Positions 25,557 through 34,167 of a stretch of DNA of 64,000 bases are shown here, piece after piece. Within the stretch, counting starts at the first letter, position 1. Every line of letters begins with the position of its first letter. The translations under genes were made by a program, and so were the position numbers. The notes under the pieces were generated by a model that had not been told where the DNA came from, did not search any database, and was given only the letters and a program-made list of their open reading frames with translations. Source of the DNA: Keguizhuia sedimenti (GTDB taxonomy: Bacteria; Pseudomonadota; Gammaproteobacteria; Burkholderiales; Burkholderiaceae_D); the NCBI GenBank assembly GCA_030715135.1, contig JAUYVH010000011.1:1-64000 (forward strand), in the 5' to 3' direction.

Positions 25557-27064
25557 TCAGCGCACGACCATACTGGTAAAAGGAGCAACGTAATCCTGTA
25601 AGGCAATTAAAAAGCCAACCAGAATGGCAAGTGCGATCGAATGGAAGAATACATACCGAAGTATATCGCCTTCATGGCCATACCACTTGGTGGCCGTGGA
25701 GGCGACGACAATAGACTGCGCATCGATCATCTTGCCTATGACGCCACCCGAGCTGTTTGCCGCCGCCATCAGTACCGGCGGCAGGCCAAGTTGCTCTGCG
25801 GTAGTTCTCTGCCGGCTGCCGAACAGGACATTCGCTGCGGTATCAGAGCCTGTCAGCGCAACGCCAAGCCAGCCGAGCAGCGTACCGAACATCGGATAGA
25901 AGATGCCGGTATGCGCAAAAGCCAGGCCCAAGGTCGCATCCAGTCCGGAATATTTGGTCAGATAACCGACTCTGAACATCGCGCAGATCATCAGCAAGGA
26001 ATAGCGGACCACTTGATGGTTTCCCAATATTTCTTGATGAGGCGGGTAAATGAATACTTCATCAACAGGCCGGCAACGATTGCCGATACAAAAATACCTG
26101 TGCCCGCCATGGACAGGACATTGAAATTGAAAACAGCCGCTTCCGCAAAGGGCGTTACAGCTACCGGCGGCATCTTGATGACCATTTTATCCAGGCCTGG
26201 AATTGAATATTTCCATGCCCAGACGGCATCCATTACTTTCTTGAAGGCCGGTGTGCCCCAGATAAAGACAAACACCGACAATATGACCCACGGCATCCAG
26301 GCTTTTGCCTTGGTGATATGAGTGTCTGCCGGTTTTTCTTCCAGCTGGAGGTCATCTTTCTTTATATCGTCTTTGGAATTGTCGACCCGGTTTCCAAGCG
26401 CAGTGGAAGTCCATACCTTCTTTGGTTGCCAGATTTTAAGAAATAAGGTCAAGCTACCCATCGAAACGAGTGAGGCGATGACGTCAACCAGCCATGGTCC
26501 ATGGTAATTCGAGCCCGGTGACTGCGGACAAGGCAATGACTGGCGCGCCGAGCGCACCGTAGGCAACCGGCGCTGTATTGGCAATCAGGGCCAAGCCTGA
26601 AGCGGCAAGAGGCGAGAATCCCAGTCCGATCAGGATCGCGCCGGTAACTGCTACCGGCGTACCGAAACCTGTCACACCTTCAAAGAAAGCGCCGAAGCAA
26701 AATGCCACCAGCAACAATTGCAAACGGCGGTCTTCCGTAATGCCGCTGATGCTGTTCTGCAAAACGCCGAAGTACCCATTCAAGGTGGTGAGCCGGTGCA
26801 AGAAAATAATATTCAATACGATCCAGCCGAGCGGAAAAAGCCCCGCTGCAATGCCATAACCCGCTGCTTTTCCAGCCATTTCAGCTGGCATGCCGAAAAT
26901 AAACGATGCCACCACAATGCCGATCACAAGCGCGAGGCCGGCGGCAAGATGTGCCTTGATATGAAAAAAGCCAATGCTGCGAGCAGCACGGCAACCGGAA
27001 TGCACGCCGCAACGGTGGACAAGGCGAAACTACCTAATGGGTCATAGACTTGCTGCCAAGGCAT
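25557..27064 (-). pseudogene. lldP: L-lactate/glycolate permease gene (LldP/GlcA family), disrupted at three points
   Basis: The intact family encodes an inner-membrane lactate/glycolate carrier of about 550 residues. Here the start is normal (AAGGA before the ATG, then MPWQQVYDPLGSFALS), but the frame breaks three times. First, one T seems lost in the run at 26964-26969, between LLAALAFF and HIKAHLAAG. Second, near 26509 the frame jumps from ALSAVTGLE straight to NYHGPWLVDVIASL; compared with family members about 50 residues (including a conserved GRQLPF helix) are missing. Third, one base is missing near 26010, between YWETIK and [12 protein letters not shown]. Remaining segments are still highly conserved, so decay looks recent. 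It lies directly upstream of glcD, where a glycolate permease is expected. Confidence 0.85.
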
Positions 27065-27725
27065 CTTGTTATTCCTTAATGAAGCAAGCTTGAACGAAAA
27101 AGCTCGCAATGTTGCTCGAAATTAGAGAGCAAATAAATACGGAATCACACTAGGTAATACTAGGAAGTTATTCGATTGTTAAGACAGCTCTGTGATGAAA
27201 AAAAAATTCCACCAATAAGCGGCATTACTGATTTATAAATCGCGGGCAACCTATGAATCCGCTCTGTGGATTGCTAAAGATCATCTGGAACTTACCTAAA
27301 AGCTGGCTACGTAGAAACGCTGATTGTTAGTTTGTAAGTTATTGAATAATTTTAGTTCTTCAACGACGAAATATTTTCGTTGAAAAGAAAATGTTGCGTA
27401 AAGTCAATATTGCTGTTTGAATATCTCGGTATTTTTCTGTGACCGCTTACTGAAGCAATAGTGACGGTCCGATACAAGCGCTTGCATGGTTTTATATGCA
27501 ATAGAACAAGAAATGCTTAGATATTGAGCAAAATGGCTGGTGACAGATGCTTGATATGTAAGTATTCGTAATAATTTGCGGCTACACTGAGCCTGAATAA
27601 GTTTGCATGCATTGGAATGGAAATGGGCTTTAGCGTGAATTGGAACGGAGGTGGAATTCATCACATCAAGGCACAGGTCATAAGCAATCCACAAAATCTA
27701 CAAAAATGACATTTGGAGACATACG
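27065..27725 (+). other. Divergent regulatory region between the lldP pseudogene and dctP
   Basis: AT-rich, without a credible gene. It holds an inverted repeat TTCAACGA-N10-TCGTTGAA at 27359-27384. Closer to dctP is a near-direct repeat, ATTGGAATGGAAATGG (27611-27626) and ATTGGAACGGAGGTGG (27639-27654), 28 bp apart. Either could bind a regulator of the TRAP operon. GGAGAC before the dctP ATG is its ribosome-binding site. Confidence 0.4.
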
Positions 27726-28874
27726 ATGAAAAAACATGAAAAGGCAGTTCACTCAGAAACATCTTCGCGCCGTAAATTTCTTGGCGGAGCCGGCACTGCA
27801 ACTGCCGCACTTGCTTTCCCGATGATTGCCACAGCGCAAACACCTACTCAGCTGCGTTTCCAGAGCACCTGGCCAAGCAAGGATATCTTTCACGAATATG
27901 CGCTCGACTTCGCCAAGAAGGTCAATGACATGACCGGCGGCGAGCTTAAGATCGAAGTACTGCCAGCAGGCGCTGTTGTACCCGCCTTCGGCCTGCTGGA
28001 TGCAGTCTCCAAGGGCACGCTGGACGGCGGCCACGGCGTCATGGGCTATAACTACGGCAAACAGAATGCCATCGCGCTCTGGACGTCCGGTCCGGTATTC
28101 GGCATGGACGCCAATATGGTGCTGGCATGGCACAAGTACGGCGGCGGCAAGGAGCTGCTGGAAAAACTGTACAAGTCGATCGGCGCCAACGTTGTCTCCT
28201 TCCTGACCGGCCCGATGCCGACCCAGCCGCTGGGCTGGTTCAAGAAGCCGATCACCAAAACAGAAGACCTGAAGGGCATGAAGTTCCGTACCAATGGCCT
28301 TGCCATTGACCTGTTTACTGCCATGGGCGCAGCGGTCAATGCATTGCCCGGCGGCGAAATCGTTCCGGCGCTGGACCGCGGACTGCTGGACGGCGCAGAA
28401 TTCAACAATGCCAGCTCCGACCGCATACTTGGCTTCCCGGACGTTTCCAAGACCTGCATGCTGCAAAGCTTCCACCAGAGCTCCGAGCAGTTCGAGATCA
28501 GCTTCAACAAGAACAAGTACGACTCGCTGCCTCCGAAGATGAAGGCGATCATCGCCAATGCCGTGGAAGCGGCATCCGCCGACATGTCCTGGAAAGCCAT
28601 CGACCGCTATTCGATCGACTACCGCGAAATGGCTGCCAAGCAAGGTGTCAAGTTCTACAAGACGCCGGATAGCCTGCTGCAGGAGCAACTGAAAATCTGG
28701 GACGGCATCGTCGCCAAGAAGGGTGCCGAGAATCCGCTGCTCAAAGAAGTCGAAGCATCGCAGCGTGCGTTTGCAGAACGCGCAATGAAATGGGATATGG
28801 ATACCAACAATCCGCGCCGCATGGCCTATAACCATTACTTCGGCAGAAAGGCAGCGCCAGCCAAGAAAGGCTGA
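27726..28874 (+). CDS. dctP: TRAP transporter periplasmic substrate-binding protein (DctP, COG4663 type)
   Basis: The 382-residue periplasmic receptor carries a Tat-type signal (SRRKFLGGAG at about 14-23, then a hydrophobic stretch ending ATAQ). The mature part matches the mannitol/chloroaromatic/2-oxoacid branch of DctP proteins: LRFQSTWPSKDIFHEYA, KGMKFRTNGLAIDLFTAMGA, then LPGGEIVPALDRGLLDGAEF. The Arg and Trp/Phe positions of the carboxylate pocket appear retained. The name of the COG does not prove the ligand; a 2-oxo or 2-hydroxy monocarboxylate is my inference from similarity to TakP-like proteins and from the neighbouring glcDEF. It is the first gene of dctP-dctQ-dctM. Confidence 0.88.
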   Translation: MKKHEKAVHSETSSRRKFLGGAGTATAALAFPMIATAQTPTQLRFQSTWPSKDIFHEYALDFAKKVNDMTGGELKIEVLPAGAVVPAFGLLDAVSKGTLDGGHGVMGYNYGKQNAIALWTSGPVFGMDANMVLAWHKYGGGKELLEKLYKSIGANVVSFLTGPMPTQPLGWFKKPITKTEDLKGMKFRTNGLAIDLFTAMGAAVNALPGGEIVPALDRGLLDGAEFNNASSDRILGFPDVSKTCMLQSFHQSSEQFEISFNKNKYDSLPPKMKAIIANAVEAASADMSWKAIDRYSIDYREMAAKQGVKFYKTPDSLLQEQLKIWDGIVAKKGAENPLLKEVEASQRAFAERAMKWDMDTNNPRRMAYNHYFGRKAAPAKKG

Positions 28875-28896
28875 TGCATTGACCTGAACCATCGAA

Positions 28897-28929
28897 CACC
28901 ATCCAGCACCATCGGATGGTGTTTTTTTT
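28897..28929 (+). terminator. Intra-operon terminator/attenuator between dctP and dctQ
   Basis: Stem CACCATCC (28897-28904) with GGATGGTG (28914-28921), then eight T residues; an alternative tighter hairpin also forms from CACCAT-CGG-ATGGTG. Partial termination here would give more binding protein than permease. Confidence 0.75.
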
Positions 28930-28989
28930 GACTGGTTTAATGTTTTCACCGAACGGCATTACCTTTCGCCTAGCCAAGGCAACAACACC

Positions 28990-29616
28990 ATGCGGAACCT
29001 CTTATTTTTTATCGACAAGGTCAGCAGCTGGATCGGGCAACTGTTTTCCTGGCTCATCCTTGCGCTTACCCTTCTCATTGCCTGGGAAGTCTTTGCGCGC
29101 TACGTGCTCAACACACCGAATCCCTGGGCATTCGACCTGATGATCATGATGTACGGAACCCTGATCATGATGGCTGGCGCCTATACGCTGGCAAAGAACG
29201 GGCATGTGCGCGGCGACGTGCTGTACGGATTCTTTCCACCACGCCTGCAGGCAGGACTGGACCTGTTGCTGTACTTCGTCTTCTTCATCCCCGGCGTCGC
29301 TGCGCTGGTCTGGGCGGGCTATACCTATGCAGCCGAGTCCTGGGCAATCAACGAGCATTCCACGCTGACCGCCAGCGGCCCGCCGCTCTATCCCTTCAAG
29401 ACCATTATTCCTATTTCTGGCGCACTCCTGCTGATGCAGGGATTTGTGGAGATCATCCGCTGCATTATCTGCCTGAAGCAAGGCGAATGGCCGGCACGCG
29501 AAAAGGACGTGGAAGAGGTCGATGTCGAAAAATTAAAAGAAATGGTGCAGGCACCTGACGCGGACGTCGTCAACGAACATAATCGGGCCGCACTGAAATC
29601 CGGGGGCCGTGAATGA
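28990..29616 (+). CDS. dctQ: TRAP transporter small permease subunit (DctQ)
   Basis: The 208-residue membrane protein has four hydrophobic helices, with the DctQ signature LIAWEVFARYVLNTPNPWAFDL in helix two's entry and GAYTLAKNGHVRGDVLYGFF in the middle. The C-terminal 45 residues form a charged cytoplasmic tail. It overlaps dctM by four bases (ATGA), so the two permease genes are translationally coupled. Confidence 0.9.
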   Translation: MRNLLFFIDKVSSWIGQLFSWLILALTLLIAWEVFARYVLNTPNPWAFDLMIMMYGTLIMMAGAYTLAKNGHVRGDVLYGFFPPRLQAGLDLLLYFVFFIPGVAALVWAGYTYAAESWAINEHSTLTASGPPLYPFKTIIPISGALLLMQGFVEIIRCIICLKQGEWPAREKDVEEVDVEKLKEMVQAPDADVVNEHNRAALKSGGRE

Positions 29617-31625
29617 GAAAAGAAATTTGGTTTGGGCTGTCCATACTGGCTCTGATTGTTATCGGGCTCTTTGTGCTGATGCCGCCCCCCTCCGAGATGA
29701 CCAACGGCCATCTGGGCTTGCTGATGCTGGCCCTGATCGTGGTTGCCATCATGCTCGGTTTTCCGACCGCCTTTACCCTGATGGGCATGGGCGTGATGTT
29801 TACCTGGTTCGCCTATCGCGACCAGAATCCCGACATTGCCATCCAGCAGACGCTGGACCTGATGGTGCAGCGCGCCTACTCGGTGATGGCAAACGACGTA
29901 CTGATCTCCGTCCCGCTGTTTATTTTCATGGGCTACCTGGTCGAGCGCGCCAACCTGATCGAACGCCTGTTCAAGAGCCTGCATATCTCCATGGCCAGGA
30001 TTCCCGGTTCGCTGGCAGTCGCGACCATTGTCACCTGCGCCATCTTCGCTACGGCGACCGGCATCGTAGGCGCAGTCGTCACGCTGATGGGCCTGCTGGC
30101 AATGCCAGCCATGCTCAAGGCCGGCTACAGCACCCAGCTTTCCGCCGGCTCAATTACGGCGGGCGGCGCATTGGGAATTATCATTCCGCCCTCGGTGCTC
30201 CTGATTGTGTACGGCGCAACGGCCGGCGTATCCGTCGTACAGCTTTATGCGGGCGCATTTTTTCCGGGCCTGATGCTGGCAGGACTGTATCTGGTCTACG
30301 TCATCATTCTGGCCAAGATCAAGCCTAGCCTGGCGCCTCCCCTGTCCGCGGAAGACCGGAAGGTCATTTTGCCCGGCTACATGGAATCCATTTCCGACAA
30401 TGTCAGCAAAAAGGCTTTGCCCGGACTATTGGGCGCAGTAAAAGGCAAGCGCAATGTCAGCGTATCCTCGAAGACTTTGCTCATGCAGCTCTTTATCACG
30501 CTGTTGCCGGCGCTGGCGTTCGCTGCGGTAATGGGACTGAGCTATAGCTTCGTCACCGCACCGGATCCTGCGAAATCGGAAATTATGGAAATCGATTCCT
30601 TCGGGTCCGGATACGAGGGAGGCGGACTTGCCGAACCTCCCCTCGACGAAGGGCTTGCCGAACCTCCTGCTGATGGAAGCCTGAGCGAGCCGTCGGCCAG
30701 TGGCGAACTGGCGGAACCACCTTCGGGCAGCGAACTGGCTGAGCCTCCATCAGATGGAGCTCCGGCCGAACCGTCTGAGAATTCTGTTTCAAGCTCCTCA
30801 TCCGCCGCTCCGACAGAAGCGGGATCCGGCAATGGGGCAACCGACGAACAGGTCCAGGAAGACGGCCGCAATCCAGCTCCAAAAGGTTTCTGGATTGCAC
30901 TGGGCGTCGGCCTGATCGCATTGATCGCGTTCTATGCATTCTTTACGTTTGCGCGCCTGGAAATTTTCAAGATGCTGCTGGGCTCGCTCTTTCCGCTGAT
31001 GTTTCTGATCCTGGCGGTTCTGGGCAGCATCGTATTCGGCCTGGCCACGCCGACTGAAGCGGCGGCCATGGGCGCCTTCGGCGGCATTGTGCTGGCGGCA
31101 GCCTACCGGCGCCTGAATTTCGACATGGTACGAGAATCGGCATACCTGACGGCAAAAACCAGTGCGATGGTGTGCTGGCTTTTCGTCGGTTCGAGCATTT
31201 TCTCGGCGGCGTTTGCGCTGCTGGGCGGCCAGGAAATCATCAACAACTGGGTGCTGTCGATGGAGCTGACGCCACTGCAGTTCATGATCCTGGCGCAGGT
31301 GATCATCTTCCTGCTCGGCTGGCCGCTGGAATGGACCGAAATCATCGTGATCTTCATGCCGATCTTCGTTCCCCTGCTCGCGCATTACAACATCGATCCG
31401 CTGTTCTTCGGCCTGCTGGTGGCCATGAATCTGCAAACCGCGTTCCTGTCGCCGCCGGTCGCAATGTCAGCCTTCTACCTGAAGGGGGTGTCGCCTCCGC
31501 ATGTGACACTGAACCAGATTTTCATGGGCATGCTGCCTTTCATGGGAATACAGGTTATTGCACTCATCCTGTTGTACATGTTCCCGGGCATCGGCTTGTG
31601 GCTGCCGGAAGTCCTGTACAAGTAA
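29613..31625 (+). CDS. dctM: TRAP transporter large permease (DctM, COG4664 type) with an internal repeat insertion
   Basis: The 670-residue ion-coupled permease is longer than the usual 425-450 residues. Residues 1-235 and about 425-670 carry the membrane helices, with conserved DctM pieces PLFIFMGYLVERANLIERLF, ITAGGALGIIIPPSVLLIVY, FGLATPTEAAAMGAFGGIVL and the C-terminal AMNLQTAFLSPPVAMSAFYL. Long central insertions are known in this branch, but here the loop at 313-424 contains six tandem nine-residue repeats of the form xLAEPPxxx followed by a Ser-rich acidic linker. No frame disruption is visible. Whether the loop is functional is unknown. Confidence 0.9.
   Translation: MRKEIWFGLSILALIVIGLFVLMPPPSEMTNGHLGLLMLALIVVAIMLGFPTAFTLMGMGVMFTWFAYRDQNPDIAIQQTLDLMVQRAYSVMANDVLISVPLFIFMGYLVERANLIERLFKSLHISMARIPGSLAVATIVTCAIFATATGIVGAVVTLMGLLAMPAMLKAGYSTQLSAGSITAGGALGIIIPPSVLLIVYGATAGVSVVQLYAGAFFPGLMLAGLYLVYVIILAKIKPSLAPPLSAEDRKVILPGYMESISDNVSKKALPGLLGAVKGKRNVSVSSKTLLMQLFITLLPALAFAAVMGLSYSFVTAPDPAKSEIMEIDSFGSGYEGGGLAEPPLDEGLAEPPADGSLSEPSASGELAEPPSGSELAEPPSDGAPAEPSENSVSSSSSAAPTEAGSGNGATDEQVQEDGRNPAPKGFWIALGVGLIALIAFYAFFTFARLEIFKMLLGSLFPLMFLILAVLGSIVFGLATPTEAAAMGAFGGIVLAAAYRRLNFDMVRESAYLTAKTSAMVCWLFVGSSIFSAAFALLGGQEIINNWVLSMELTPLQFMILAQVIIFLLGWPLEWTEIIVIFMPIFVPLLAHYNIDPLFFGLLVAMNLQTAFLSPPVAMSAFYLKGVSPPHVTLNQIFMGMLPFMGIQVIALILLYMFPGIGLWLPEVLYK
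30624..30785 (+). repeat. Six-unit 27-nt in-frame tandem repeat in dctM
   Basis: Six consecutive nonapeptides occupy residues 338-391: GLAEPPLDE, GLAEPPADG, SLSEPSASG, ELAEPPSGS, ELAEPPSDG and APAEPSENS. The period is exactly 27 nt, so the array can expand or shrink without frameshift. Confidence 0.9.
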
Positions 31626-31635
31626 GGGTGCCCCG

Positions 31636-31789
31636 ATGACGAAGGTTCAAGACGGGAAAGTCGTCATCATTACGGGCGGTAGCCGCGGCATCGGAGCCGC
31701 TACCGCTCGGCTGGCCGCTGCGCGAGGCTATGCAGTATGCGTCAATTATCTGAAAAACCAAGCTGCCGCAGATGGCGTGGTATCCGACA
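31636..31789 (+). pseudogene. Truncated short-chain dehydrogenase/reductase (SDR), N-terminal fragment
   Basis: Only the first 51 or so codons remain, starting 11 nt after dctM. They encode the complete SDR nucleotide-binding start: KVVIITGGSRGIGAATARLA (T-G-G-x-x-x-G-I-G), then RGYAVCVNYLKNQAAADGVV. SDRs run to about 250 residues. The frame then reads into unrelated sequence belonging to a membrane gene on the opposite strand and stops at 31864. The catalytic Ser-Tyr-Lys part is absent. Its position suggests it was once the fourth gene of the TRAP operon. Confidence 0.8.
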
Positions 31790-32391
31790 ATCTGAACCAA
31801 CCCACCTGCGCGGTACAAATAACCGATTACCGGTATTCCCATCAGGCCGGCGGCCGCCAGCGCTGAATATTCGGAAAGATAATGCCCTTTCGGATATTCC
31901 TTATCCATCAAAACCAGGCTGATACCTGCAAACATCAGGCAGCTTGCAACTAAGGACGGAATTGACTGAAAAGATTCCGCTCCGATCCGGAATAACGAAG
32001 CGGCTATTTCTTCCAGAAGCGGTGCAGTTCCAAGAACCAGGATTAGCGCTCCAAGGAATCGTGATGCAAGCCGGAATCGTCTCTCCAGGTCTTCCTTTAA
32101 TGGACAATGGACGCTGCCAAGCCACAATCCTGCGCCGGCCATCAATAAGCCGATCGCGGTAAATGGGTGAATGGAAAAGTGCGCCGGCAATGTCCATCGG
32201 CCGAGGAAATAAATGCACAAAGCGATTGTGGCAGCTATAGCCATCCCGGCCGCGATGGATTGCGCGACCAGGCGAAAAAATCGCGGCGAACGGTATTCTT
32301 GGTGTTCAGGGTCGGTCAGCGCCAATTCAGGCCTCGGTTCAACTAGGGGAAAAGTGATTATTTGCCGTGTGCGCCGCCATTCGATTGGCAC
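31790..32391 (-). pseudogene. Truncated membrane-sensor protein, N-terminal fragment
   Basis: A GTG-started frame of about 200 codons encodes at least five or six hydrophobic helices, including FFRLVAQSIAAGMAIAATIA and AIGLLMAGAGLWLG. The closing LMGIPVIGYLYRAGGLVQ resembles the late helix of membrane sensor domains that precede PAS/histidine-kinase or diguanylate-cyclase modules. The open frame continues to 31564, but there it is only the antisense of the SDR fragment and dctM, so the true C-terminal part (any signalling domain) is lost. The breakpoint is the same as that of the SDR fragment. Confidence 0.65.
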
Positions 32392-33313
32392 GTTAAAGAT
32401 GGTATGCGCTCAACTGATACAGAGCATGAATCACCCTGCGCTGGACGTCATGCTCGAAGTCAAACCGCCATCGCAATATGTTTGAAATCCGACAGAAATA
32501 GACATACCGAACTTGGCAAGGTTCTTATTTGAAAGGCTTTCGTTCTTTAGGTTTTTAATCTGGGTCAATTTTTTGTAGCACATTGCATCTCCATGCTTTA
32601 CGCGTAATCTGGAGCGCTATTCCGCGGCGTTCATGGCGCTTCTAACCATGCCATTTCGCATCTATAACATGTAATAGCCTGATCTTCGCAACCGAATTCG
32701 AGGGCTTTCCAGCCTCGGGACCAGCTTTGGCAAGCGAACGAAGATTTTTAGTTTTGATACTATTGAAAAACCAAATAAACATTCGTTTGAATGTTCCCTT
32801 TACTCAACCAATAGAGACTTTTGCCTTTATTGCGGATTTTAATCCGGGCCATCACCTTATTCATTCTGGTCATTTTATTGATCTGCGCAACAATACCTTC
32901 CCATATCACACTTGACTTTTACCACCTGGAAAATTTTTCTTCATCAATTGGTTCAATTAAGGACTCGAAGTTTGTATTGTTTGCAAGTTGCACTGAAACA
33001 TTTACAAGCGAGTAACAGACTTTCTTTCTTTTATCTGCCGGTCCGCTACTGTTTATAGCGTGGCCCGGGGTTTGCTAAGGATTTATTGGCTTATGAAACA
33101 GTAGGGAAGTAACACTGGAATTATTAAGTAAAGTGGATACATGCTGCTCGGAAATTTTTGTTCGCACTCTCTGGAAAGGTGATGATATCCATAAAGAGGA
33201 TGATTCTAAACTCGCATCGCTTTAATTATTGTGAACCAGCTCCCGACATCTTTGCCTAATGAATGTAATGCGATTAGTGCAGGCTTCTTAGCAAGTATTA
33301 ACCAGGACTGGAA
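32392..33313. other. Gene-free AT-rich region next to the rearrangement scar
   Basis: About 0.9 kb without a credible gene. The only frames are 60-90 codons, AT-biased and without recognisable features. The base composition differs from the GC-richer neighbours. No terminal inverted repeats or transposase remains were recognised. Confidence 0.5.
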
Positions 33314-33556
33314 ATGGGCATGCAGTCAAAAGGCGTTGTTGTGATCAGGGTCGCGCAAGGCGAACAAGGGCGATGGAACGTACTGGAAAACGATTTCGAA
33401 GATCCGTTGGCTGCATTTGATGACCGGCAAAGCGCATGCGATTACGTGAACAAGCTTAGCGCGAGCAAAGAGGCTGCTACGGTTGTGCTGCTGGACGAAA
33501 CACAGTCCGGAATTCTGGGTAAAGACTACCAGGGAAATTTTCGATCACTGTCCTAA
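33314..33556 (+). CDS. Small hypothetical protein (80 aa)
   Basis: An in-frame ATG is also present at 33320; AGGA lies about 7 nt before the first. The product is a soluble acidic 80-residue protein with alternating strands and one helix: GVVVIRVAQGEQGRWNVLE, then FDDRQSACDYVNKLSASKEA and ATVVLLDETQSGILGKDYQG. The pattern (strand, WxV, helix with D-x-x-x-A, strand) recalls small DUF2188-type proteins, but I do not claim that family. It is followed by a GlsB/YeaQ-type membrane gene, 147 nt away. Confidence 0.55.
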   Translation: MGMQSKGVVVIRVAQGEQGRWNVLENDFEDPLAAFDDRQSACDYVNKLSASKEAATVVLLDETQSGILGKDYQGNFRSLS

Positions 33557-33703
33557 CATGACAGAACGATAGCAGAGAGATTGACGAAGACATGAATCGG
33601 AATGGCGATTCCAAACGATCAGCTACGAAGTTTGAAGCTGTACCCGTCGTTATTGGGAAAATCTTGTACGACGGTTTTATTAACTAACTTTTGGAGATCA
33701 AAA

Positions 33704-33973
33704 ATGAATTTCATTATCTGGATAGTAGTTGGCGGTATCCTCGGTTGGATCGCAAGCATGATCATGAAAACCGACGCGCAACAAGGCATGCTGATGAATA
33801 TTGTCGTCGGTATTATCGGTGCCTTGCTCGGTGGATGGTTATTGGCTCCATTGTTCGGGACCGGCACGATCAATCAGAATGACTTCAGTATCGGATCGCT
33901 CCTGGTCTCCTTGCTTGGCGCTGTGATTCTGCTGGCTATCGTTAATCTATTGAGGCGCGGTACCCCACGCTGA
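33704..33973 (+). CDS. GlsB/YeaQ/YmgE-family stress-associated membrane protein
   Basis: An 89-residue protein with three hydrophobic helices and family hallmarks: FIIWIVVGGILGWIASMIMK at the start, then NIVVGIIGALLGGWLL and the C-terminal SLLGAVILLAIVNLLRRG. The ATG at 33704 is preferred because TTTTGGAGATCAAAA supplies a clear ribosome-binding site; the frame opens earlier at 33602. The family is associated with stress responses in enterobacteria; the molecular role is unknown. Confidence 0.88.
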   Translation: MNFIIWIVVGGILGWIASMIMKTDAQQGMLMNIVVGIIGALLGGWLLAPLFGTGTINQNDFSIGSLLVSLLGAVILLAIVNLLRRGTPR

Positions 33974-34011
33974 TTTAGGAAGGCCGGATTCATTGATTCT
34001 CTAAATGTGCT

Positions 34012-34031
34012 CCGGCAGCGGACGCTGCCGG
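34012..34031. terminator. Hairpin after the GlsB/YmgE-like gene
   Basis: A perfect 9-bp GC-rich stem CCGGCAGCG/CGCTGCCGG with a two-base loop. There is no clean T tract, so termination is probable but not certain. It lies between convergent genes. Confidence 0.5.
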
Positions 34032-34167
34032 AAGTCTCATTTAGGTTTTACATGCATCCTCATTCCAACATTATTTGCATAGTGTGGAATGCGAATGCAT
34101 GTATTTTTTTCTTTAGCAGCAGGCACTGACCTCGATACGATACGCTTGTTCTGAGACCGAGCTGGAG

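Noticed and set aside
27753-28949. 398-codon frame antisense to dctP
   Set aside because: DctP with its Tat signal and family motifs is clear on the plus strand.
31564-31789. C-terminal part of the minus-strand membrane-sensor frame
   Set aside because: It is only the antisense of the SDR fragment and the dctM end, so it is not part of the ancestral sensor.
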